Position numbers and translations under genes: made by a program
Shown here: positions 56,655 through 64,000 of the stretch, in pieces
Numbering within the stretch: the stretch's first letter is position 1
How the letters are laid out: each line of letters opens with the position of its first letter
DNA from: Basidiobolus meristosporus CBS 931.73
Taxonomy: Eukaryota > Basidiobolomycota > Basidiobolomycetes > Basidiobolales > Basidiobolaceae
DNA length: 64,000 bases
Reading direction: 5' to 3'
Assembly (NCBI GenBank): GCA_002104905.1
Contig: MCFE01000383.1
Location: forward strand, 19,891 to 83,890
The notes under the pieces: generated by a model
The model's input: only the letters and a program-made list of their open reading frames with translations
Database searches by the model: none
What the model was told of the DNA's origin: nothing

Positions 56655-59308
56655 TTTATATTCTTATACAGAAATGAATAAAGCTTTGTGGTACCAAATT
56701 CAGCTTGCTTTAAGTCAAATTGCACAAATAGTGCAAATTGTACAAAGAACTATGTCTATAGTAAAGTGAAAATAAAAATACTGCTAAAAATGTGTAGAGT
56801 TGATTAGGAACTTGTCAACAAATTATGATAGAAAATAAAACAGAGCTAGTAGTTGTAAGAAAGAAAGGCACCAAGAGAAGGTGTCAAGGTATACTGCTGC
56901 TTCCTGGGAGCCAGTGACCTTGCAAGAAGGCAGAAGCTCTGGTCTGATTGTAGATATGATAGCACAAAGCCTCTGGATGAGCTCCATTCATTTGAGGAAT
57001 TAGAGAAAACATTGCATATCCTTGAACTCAAAGCAGCTCTCAACATGAGAGTAGTGAAAGTGCTTCCTACTGTTGGGGAATTTGGAGCCCAAGCAAAGTG
57101 CTTTTATTTGCCACCTTATGGCCTGGAAGACAAAGAAGGACCTCCTGATGTAAAGGGATATGTGTCCTTCACTAAGTTAGTGTCTACTCTCATAGGGGAT
57201 AAGTCCAACTCTGTCATTTAGGTAGTGACTCTTGAGATATACTCCAGATGCCTTTTGTGCATTGCTACAGAGAGAAGTATTTGCTCTCTAGGTGGCTTGG
57301 TGCTATTGGAGACCAAATAAGATCTAAACCCATCAGAAAGTGCATCCTCTTTGTCCCCTAGACTTTGAGGTAGTTTTGACCAAATTATTAGCAATCTTAA
57401 TGATTCATATCTACAAAGGACTATTGGGCAATGCTTTTACATTGTGCTGCCCAACCCCAATACCTAATGTCTCAGATCTGAATAGTGCAGCAACTATACC
57501 AATCTGACTACACATATGCCTTGGATATTACCTAAAATGGCAGTCAGAAGCATCAACCTCCCAGCTAATATCTTCTTGTTACAGAGCTTGTAAACAGGTA
57601 GTAAGGTCAGGATCAGTAGCCAAGCATATCATAGCAGCAGTATACTCCCAACATAGACACATAAGGGCCCTGAATAGCTGTAACTTAATCACAGAATATC
57701 TTCTAGCCCCTTTGAGCTGTAGAAATTTCAAAGTGGCAGAAGCCCTTTGAATACATTTTTCAGTGTAAGCTGCTCAAGAAATCTCACTTTGATAAGTTGA
57801 GGGTCCAGTGTAGTTGTAGAAGAAAGGTTGAGGCAAAGGTAAGTTATAGAAGGAAATATTTCACACCAGCCTTGATCCAATGTATGCTAATTTAGCAGTA
57901 CTTACTTCCATACCATTGGCAGTATAAGATAGTCTGCTTTACTCAGAAAACAATAAGCTTCAGCAATTGAATATCATCAGCAAATAGCAGTGCAGTAGGC
58001 ACAGAAGCTCATAAGTCATTTATACAGAGAATATCTGCCAGATCATCAATGTAGACATTGAGCAGAACTGGTGAAAGAAACAATCCCTAGCCCCCTCAGC
58101 CTGCAGAATGAAGACAAGATTAAACCATAGACACTGATAGTGGAATAACAAGCTAAGAAAGATGAGTGTGCAATCTCAAGAAACTGATTGGATGCATGCT
58201 TGTTCTTACGCTTCTTTGGGATTTTGAGGATCACCACCATATCAGTACCTGTTTCAGGTCAACAAAGAGTCTGCGTTTTCCTGCTTCATGACCTGATATG
58301 TAAAATACCACATTATATACTACTCAATGTGCTACAGTAGAGTAGCCTCCCTGAAGCCAGCTAGTGCAGGATGAAACTGGGCTAAGGGAGAATTACTAAT
58401 GCAGTGTAATAAGGGAGGCTTCAACTATTCTTTGCACATTGGTGACAAGGCAATAGGCCTGTGGTTATCAATGAATGAAGAATTGGACTTCTTTGGCAAA
58501 GGATGAATGTGACAATAATACCAGTTTCAAGGAGTAAATGCAAGCCTGAGGTGATTACAAAAGAAAGTTTTTAAATCATCTATGATAGCTTCATTTCTAG
58601 CAAAAGCCTTGAGAATATATACATGGAGAGGGCCCAGATCAGATGATTTGGGGGAGGGATACTTGCTGATTATCAGAAGAGGAGACCTGATAGCAAACCA
58701 CTCACTATTAGGGAGGGTATTATGCATAAAGGACCCAAATGCTAAAACCCAGCCAACTCAATGGTAGTGAGGAGGTGGGTATGAATATACTTCTTGAAAG
58801 TGCTTAGGTGCATCATCCACAGCAAGGATACTAAGATGTTTAGAGCTGATTACTACTTTGACCTGGGCTACCCTCTGAGCTTGCTTGAATATCACAGCAG
58901 CCTACTAGACAGCTGAGGCAGAGTGTAGTCTTCAAAGGGGGTCATGTCTTCTAGGACCAGGTTTGGTGGGATGAGCTTAGAGAGTTTCCAAGTAAACTTT
59001 GCATTTGATCAATACCCCAGAGTGAAAAGTAGTATAGGCAGGGCCAATGGCAGCACAGATAGCTCCTATAGGAGAGTTGGATGTAGGAACTTCCTTATGT
59101 CTCTAGGAAGTTTGCTGCTGTGTTACCCCAAAGAGCACTGGCTGCCGATGACCTACAGAACATTTGGCTTCTTAAGTGACTGAAGTTGCAGCTTGAGTGA
59201 GGCAGAAACAGAAATATTCTGCATGCTAGAAAAAGAATAGGCCATTGACACCATACCAGCAATGAATATAGAGTCTGACTAACTACACATTATATAAAAC
59301 TCAAGGTG
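56655..59308 (-). mobile_element. Second LINE family, degenerate, RT recognisable
   Basis: The minus strand carries a decayed non-LTR reverse transcriptase. Region 58300-58730 gives LPKKSNSSFIDNHRPIAL and FHPALAGFREATLL (RT blocks 0-2), then around 57970-58090 the frames AQCLHXXLADIL-like and ALLFADDIQLL, the FADD active site. Numerous stops interrupt it. Its 3' end abuts TTAGGGG at 56648-56654, but its last bases (AATATAAACCCCTAA on the minus strand) do not carry the hairpin shared by the other units, so it is a separate family. It is cut at its 5' end at 59308 by the next unit. Confidence 0.75.
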
Positions 59309-59835
59309 TTAGGGGGAGGAAAGTCACCAAGTGGTGAAATCTTTATTTACTTATGACAAGTATCTAAAGAAGCCAAGTTAATCTGAAGTAATTCCTAGAA
59401 AGCTAGGTCTGAGAGATATCTTCCTGGTAAGCCAGGTCTGAGAGTTGAGAAGCTGAGTGGTACTATATTTCCTAGTTAGCTAGGTCTGAGAGAGGTTTCC
59501 TGGAAAGCCAGGCCTGAGAAGTGAGAATCTGAGTATATCTGAGGTGAGTTGTACTGATTTGCGGTAGCTTGTTTGTGGCCAGAATGGCCAGTAGACTGGG
59601 GGAACTGAGGGGTATTTCTGGGCGATCACTGGCCAAATTTACTAGGCAAATTTGACCAATTAGCATTTCAAGGATTTCAGCCAATCAGAGCCTTTACTTG
59701 GCCCGATGGTTGATCAAGCCATCTCCCAATGAGCACACATCAATTTATTGATCAAATTTTGTTGGATCCAGGATTTGAACCCACAACCATGGGTATGGAA
59801 GGGTTAGGGATAACCACAAGGCTAAGTGTTCTTGG
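59309..59835 (-). mobile_element. Telomeric SINE, copy 1
   Basis: A 527-bp unit. Read on the minus strand it starts with a tRNA-like head holding a Pol III box A (TAGCCTTGTGG, 59824-59814) and box B (GGTTCAAATCC, 59781-59771). A body follows with four 5-bp-stem tetraloop hairpins (59499-59512, 59471-59484, 59423-59436, 59393-59406). It ends with AAATAAAGATTTCACCACTTGGTGACTTTCC and CCCCCTAA. The last ~40 bases match the 3' ends of the ORF1-only and RT elements, as expected of a SINE using a LINE's reverse transcriptase. No coding capacity. Confidence 0.8.
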
Positions 59836-60363
59836 TTAGGGGGGAGGAAATTCACCAAGTGGTGAAATCTTTATTTACTTATGACAAGTATCTAAAGAAG
59901 CCAAGTTAATCTGAAGTAATTCCTAGAAAGCTAGGTCTGAGAGATATCTTCCTGGTAAGCCAGGTCTGAGAGTTGAGAAGCTGAGTGGTACTATATTTCC
60001 TAGTTAGCTAGGTCTGAGAGAGGTTTCCTGGAAAGCCAGGCCTGAGAAGTGAGAATCTGAATATATCTGAGCTAAGTTATACTGGTTTGCGGTAGCTGAA
60101 TTGTGGCTGGAATGGCCAGTAGACTGGGGGAACTGAGATGAATTTCTGGGCAATCACTGGCCAAATTTACTAGGCAAATCTGGCCAATTAGCATTTCAAG
60201 GATTTCAGCCAATCAGAGCCTTTACTTTGCCCGATGGTTGATCAAGCCATCTCCCAATGAGCACACATCAATTTATTAATCAAATTTTGTTGGATCCAGG
60301 ATTTGAACCCACAACCATAAGTATGGAAGGGTTAGGGATAACCACAAGGCTAAGTGTTCTTGG
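59836..60363 (-). mobile_element. Telomeric SINE, copy 2
   Basis: A 528-bp copy of the preceding unit with scattered substitutions (for example TGGCTGGAATGGCC for TGGCCAGAATGGCC), joined to it head to tail through TTAGGGGGG (59836-59844). Full length, including boxes A and B. Confidence 0.8.
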
Positions 60364-62369
60364 TTAGGGGGGAGACAGTCACCGACAGGTGAAATCTTTA
60401 TTTCAGTTGAAACAAAGAAGCCAGCGCTACTGTTGTAGCTTTGATACAAGAGTGTGTAGCTGAGGGGAATTTGTAGGTAAGTTAATAAGAAGTGATGATA
60501 GTTCTTCAGTGCTCAAGACACTGTTCAGTGGGAAGGGGGGTAGCAAGAGAGGTAAGAATGACTTGTGAACAACATTAATGAGGGGAATATGATATGGATT
60601 GATATTCATCATAAAGGGAGTGTGCTGCTGCAGATATTGCTGCCAAAGGTCTGTCAAGTACTTCAGGTAGGCCAGCTTGGGTTCTTCTGACTGCAGAATA
60701 TAGTGAGCAAACTTCTTGACTTCAGGATCTCCAAGTATAGTTCTCCAGCAGGAGCCAGGTGTTGTGTGGTGTGTTCTCTTCCAGGCCTTAATCAGTGGGT
60801 TGTTGCAGTTGTGAAGTCTGAGGTATAATCTGGTTCTAAGGTAGAGAAGTCTGATCTTATAGGGCATAAACCCAAAAGCACCAAGAATAGCATGTCTGTA
60901 GGGGCATTCAGGCAAATGAGGCACCAAGGAGGTAATGCACCATACTGCAAACTTGTCAAGCTTAGTGCAGTCTCTAGAAGTAAGAGAGAGAAGTGGTAAG
61001 CCAAATTCCAGGACAGGGAAGACAAACTGCTTGAGTAGAAGGAGGCAGCTGGGAGCTGAAGTTGTAGGAGGAGTAACAGCCAGTAGCTTGTGGAGTGCCT
61101 GTCTTGCCAGGATAATTCTCTTCTTCAGGTGTGCTCCAGAGTCTAGTCCAGTAGGAAGGAAAGGAAAGCCAAGATATGTAGCAGAAACCTGCGCAGGTAG
61201 AGTGGAGTTCTCCAAGTTGATGGGAGAGCCCAAAGGTACTGTCTTTGCAATGGAAAGCTGGAGATTATTCTTCTGCAGATACTGGTGGATGGTCTGGGAG
61301 TCTTGTTGCACATTGGAGGAGGATATTCTGATGTCATCAGCAAAGAGAGTAACCAGGCAGTCAGCTGAGAGTCTTGGGAAATCATTCAAGAAGATGGCAA
61401 ACAGTATAGGACCAAGCACAGAGCCTTGAACCACTCCATTAGGAACTGAGAACACAGCTGATTGGTCACTTGGGTGCAGAATTCTTGCTTGTGGATCCAG
61501 AAACAGAGACCTGACAAGGAGGGTGAGAGAGGTACTGGAGAAGCATTGCAACTTGGACCAAAGCAGATTTCTGTCAACTGAATCAAAGGCCTTAGTGATA
61601 TCAAACAGAACAGAGGGATACTTGCACTGGAGAGAGTGATCTTGGCTAAGTATGACTGCATATTCCAAGGAGAGGCCAGGAACAAAGCCAAACTGTGCAG
61701 GATGAAACTTGAGAGAGTCAGAGTAGAGCTCCTGAGCAAGCAGAAGCTCAAACACCTTTCTGCAGGTGGGCAGCAGAGATATTGGCCTGTAGGAGCTAGG
61801 ATCCAGGTGCTTTCCTTTACCCTTGTACAGTGGCAGAACATTTGCAAAGGACCATTCCTCAGGAGTAGAAAGCTGGGCTGAGCATTACTGAAACAGTGGA
61901 AGCAGAAGTGCAGACATGGCCTTGGTACTAGTCTTCAGAAGCTCATAGGAGATTGTGTCCACACCTGGAGCAGTAAAGTTGGGAAGCCTCTTGAGCACAT
62001 TATGGATTCTCCTTTGATCAAGTGCAAGTGGGATGGGCAGAGTCTGGAAGTCAGGATGAAAGCCAGGAGTTGAGTACTGCTTTGTAGAGAAGAAGATGTT
62101 AGCCAGCTGTTCTGTTGAAGGTAACTTCCTGGAAGAGGGCCTCATTGCCCTGTAGAGTCTTGATACTGTTCTTGTTATAGAGTTGGAAGATTGCAGAGGC
62201 AAAGAACTCATAATATGAACCCAGAGCTGAGTATGCAGAGTGTGGTGAATTGCCTTGGAGTGGTGTATTGCTGTCAGGAGGAGTTTCTCTGTTTTTGGGT
62301 TAGGGAAACTCAGGTAGCTTTGTTGCAGGGCTGAAACAATGGATTCCCATTTTCATGAGGTAACAGGGG
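60364..62369 (-). mobile_element. RT-bearing LINE, 5'-truncated
   Basis: A 2.0-kb unit beginning at the left with TTAGGGGGG and the shared 3' hairpin (minus strand TTCACCTGTCGGTGAC), then a 3' UTR of only ~60 bases and the reverse transcriptase. It is cut at the 5' end before any endonuclease or ORF1, directly at the TTAGGGG of the next unit. Confidence 0.85.
60427..62340 (-). pseudogene. LINE reverse transcriptase, one in-frame stop
   Basis: The minus-strand frame runs from the truncation point (about 62340) to 60427. The linker contains TAPGVDTISYELLK, then after a TAA at about 61885-61887 (LLPLFQ-stop-CSAQL) SYRPISLLPTCRKVFE, FDITKAFDSVDRNLLW, GVVQGSVLGPILFAIFLND and the catalytic LFADDIRISS. 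The thumb and C-terminal part run to KLQQ-stop. These are the standard non-LTR RT blocks with an FADD active site. Apart from the single stop the frame is clean, so the source element was active recently. Endonuclease type and ORF1 cannot be seen because of truncation. Confidence 0.88.
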
Positions 62370-63152
62370 TTAGGGGAGGGAAAGTCACCAAAGTAGGTGA
62401 AATCTTTATTTGATTTCAGACAAGTCTAACTACAAATAAAGAAGACAGCTGGGAATAGAAGATTCCCAAAGTAAACACTAAGATGAATATGAATAAATCT
62501 AAGCTAAAGTTAAGGCAGTATCCCAGAGTACACTGGAGTTCAGGTTCATGGGGGAGTGAAGTAGATAAGCTTGAGAGATATAATAATCTTTTAAGAAGTG
62601 GGTAACAGCAGGTGAAGGGGAGTTTTTGATAAGTGAAGTGAATCTTGAGATCAGAGATTCCTCTAATGAGAAGGTCTTGTAAACTGGAGAATCAGGAAAC
62701 TCTTTAAAGGCATGGTCAGTAGGTTCCCAGTAAAACTGGTCAGAGACATTTTGAGAGAATTGTTTAGCAATACTTTTGTCAAGTACTACCTCCAGAGTGT
62801 GATGGTTGATAAATCTCATGTTGACAATCTTGGATAAGTTGTAACCTTGTTGCTTGAGATACATCCTATGCTCAGATATAGGAATAAACTCCACATTGGC
62901 AAAGTAGCAGACAGCCCAGTCAGTAGCAGGAGGCAAATCAGAAGTGGCAGGAAACTTTCTTTTGGTCTTGGGAGGAGCAGCAGGATATCTTGAGGAAGCA
63001 GGAACAGACTTTTTGACAACTTCAGAGTAGGAAGAGTGAGCAGGAGCAGATGATTCTTGGGGAGTCTTGTTGGCAGGAAGAGTTGGCTCAGGGACAATAG
63101 ATTCTTGCAGATCAGAGAAGGCAGAAAAGAGCTTTTGAACTTGTTTCTTGAG
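62370..63152 (-). mobile_element. ORF1-only retroelement copy 2
   Basis: A 783-bp unit starting with TTAGGGG and the shared 3' hairpin (minus strand TTTCACCTACTTTGGTGAC). A ~130-bp 3' UTR lies directly after an ORF1 stop at 62499. There is no RT between ORF1 and the 3' end, the same arrangement as in the copy at 56150-56640. 5'-truncated at the next TTAGGGGGG (63153). Confidence 0.8.
62499..63150 (-). CDS. ORF1 (gag-like) protein, 5'-truncated
   Basis: The minus-strand frame is open over ~217 codons from the truncation point, so no start codon is visible. The N-terminal third is Ser/Pro/Lys-rich and low-complexity (EPTLPANKTPQESSAPAHSS; PPKTKRKFPATSD), followed by a compact domain: DWAVCYFANVEFIPISEH, MRFINHHTLEVVLDKSIA, SDQFYWEPTDHAFKEFPD, SLISRFTSLIKNSPSP. 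It resembles the nucleic-acid-binding ORF1 proteins of LINEs in general character, but I see no zinc knuckle, so the assignment rests on position, composition and the shared 3' end. An RNA-packaging, telomere-targeting role is inferred. Confidence 0.6.
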
Positions 63153-63680
63153 TTAGGGGGGAGGAAAGTCACCAAGTGGTGAAATCTTTATTTACTTATG
63201 ACAAGTATCTAAAGAAGCCAAGTTAATCTGAAGTTATTCCTAGAAAGCTAGGTCTGAGAGATATCTTCCTGGTAAGCCAGGTCTGAGAGTTGAGAAGCTG
63301 AGTGGTACTATATTTCCTAGTTAGCTAGGTCTGAGAGAGGTTTCCTGGAAAGCCAGGCCTGAGAAGTGAGAATCTGAATATATATGAGCTAAGTTATACT
63401 GGTTTGCGGTAGCTGAATTGTGGCCGGAATGGCCAGTAGACTGGGGGAACTGAGATGAATTTCTGGGCGATCACTGGCCAAATTTACTAGGCAAATCTGG
63501 CCAAGTAGCATTTCAAGGATTTCAGCCAATCAGAGCCTTTACTTTGCCCGATGGTTGATCAAGCCATCTCCCAATGAGCACACATCAATTTATTAATCAA
63601 ATTTTGCTGGATCCAGGATTTGAACCCACAACCATGGGTATGGAAGGGTTAGGGATAACCACAAGGCTAAGTGTTCTTGG
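63153..63680 (-). mobile_element. Telomeric SINE, copy 3
   Basis: Full-length third copy (528 bp) with the same hairpin series and box A/box B head, joined to the preceding ORF1 element by TTAGGGGGG and followed by four telomere repeats. Confidence 0.8.
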
Positions 63681-63705
63681 TTAGGGTTAGGGGTTAGGGT
63701 TAGGG
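63681..63705 (+). repeat. Short interstitial telomere array
   Basis: TTAGGG, TTAGGGG, TTAGGG, TTAGGG in a row between two SINE copies: a former chromosome terminus. Confidence 0.85.
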
Positions 63706-63799
63706 GGATGAAAGTCACCAAGTGGTGAAATCTTTATTTACTTATGACAAGTATCTAAAGAAGCCAAGTTAATCTGAAGTTATTCCTAGAAAGCTAGGG
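63700..63799 (-). mobile_element. Telomeric SINE, copy 4, truncated and capped by the telomere
   Basis: Only the last ~90 bases of the SINE (3' hairpin to the first internal hairpin) are present. At AAAGCTAGG the sequence passes straight into TTAGGG repeats, where full copies read CTAGGTCTGAG. Confidence 0.85.
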
Positions 63800-64000
63800 T
63801 TAGGGTTAGGGTTAGGGTTAGGGTTAGGGTTAGGGTTAGGGTTAGGGTTAGGGTTAGGGTTAGGGTTAGGGTTAGGGTTAGGGTTAGGGTTAGGGTTAGG
63901 GTTAGGGTTAGGGTTAGGGTTAGGGTTAGGGTTAGGGTTAGGGTTAGGGTTAGGGTTAGGGTTAGGGTTAGGGTTAGGGTTAGGGTTAGGGTTAGGGTTA
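63800..64000 (+). repeat. Telomere (TTAGGG)n
   Basis: About 33 perfect TTAGGG units to the end of the window. The G-rich strand runs 5' to 3' toward the right edge, as it does at a chromosome end. Confidence 0.98.

Noticed and set aside
62816-63175. A 119-codon Leu-rich minus-strand frame
   Set aside because: Out of frame with the ORF1 sequence that continues in 62499-63150, and it runs across the TTAGGG junction; a shadow.
59309-63800. Subtelomeric satellite explanation for the ~527-bp repeats
   Set aside because: The copies are not all tandem (LINE units lie between copies 2 and 3), have Pol III boxes at one end and a LINE-shared 3' end at the other, and sit at TTAGGG junctions, which a simple satellite does not explain.
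59309-64000. CRISPR-like repeat array
   Set aside because: Units are ~527 bp with no short regular repeat-spacer pattern; the setting is eukaryotic.

Overview
The window reads as the end of a fungal chromosome. The last ~200 bases are an uninterrupted TTAGGG array running off the right edge. Genes carry short introns (about 50-110 nt), promoters have TATA boxes ~50 nt upstream of ATG, and mobile DNA is eukaryotic (Copia LTR elements, LINEs, a tRNA-headed SINE, a PIF/Harbinger element). I cannot fix the species. Secreted subtilases and small Cys-rich chitin-binding-like proteins fit a filamentous, possibly early-diverging or entomopathogen-related fungus, but that is inference.

Layout. 1-13000: AT-rich nested transposons. 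A decayed minus-strand Copia is interrupted by a younger non-autonomous LTR element, itself hit by an insertion that left a solo LTR. A PIF/Harbinger element with 12-bp terminal inverted repeats follows, then a plus-strand Copia remnant. 13000-29500: a dispersed family of intronless secreted subtilases: one intact gene (24863-27382), one with a single frameshift (21333-23856), one with five small indels (16165-18690) and three eroded relics. 29874-38472: a 12-exon C2/lipase-3 diacylglycerol lipase, a Tc1/mariner-derived HTH gene and a six-exon MFS drug-type transporter. 39218-40491: short Copia remnant. 42279-47056: a five-exon polytopic membrane protein with two GC-AG introns, a secreted aldonolactone oxidase and an intronless quinone-oxidoreductase-type dehydrogenase. 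49718-49799: tRNA-Leu(CAG). 51011-52674: a pair of 92-residue secreted Cys-rich proteins. 54080-55050: a duplicated unrecognised gene.

56150-64000 is the most unusual part. It is a head-to-tail stack of 5'-truncated retroelements, all reading toward the centromere, nearly all joined to their inner neighbour through TTAGGG(G). Three classes share one 3' end with a conserved hairpin (stem TCACC/GGTGA): an RT-coding LINE, an ORF1-only (gag-like) element seen twice, and a tRNA-headed SINE seen four times. A second, unrelated LINE is also in the stack. This resembles the HeT-A/TART logic of Drosophila telomeres, but on a chromosome that still carries TTAGGG repeats. The innermost unit begins inside a Copia RNase H gene whose distal part is absent, as if a broken end was capped by retrotransposition.

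Coding predictions were made by eye. Intron junctions for the membrane-protein and MFS genes keep frame throughout; one lipase junction is uncertain.
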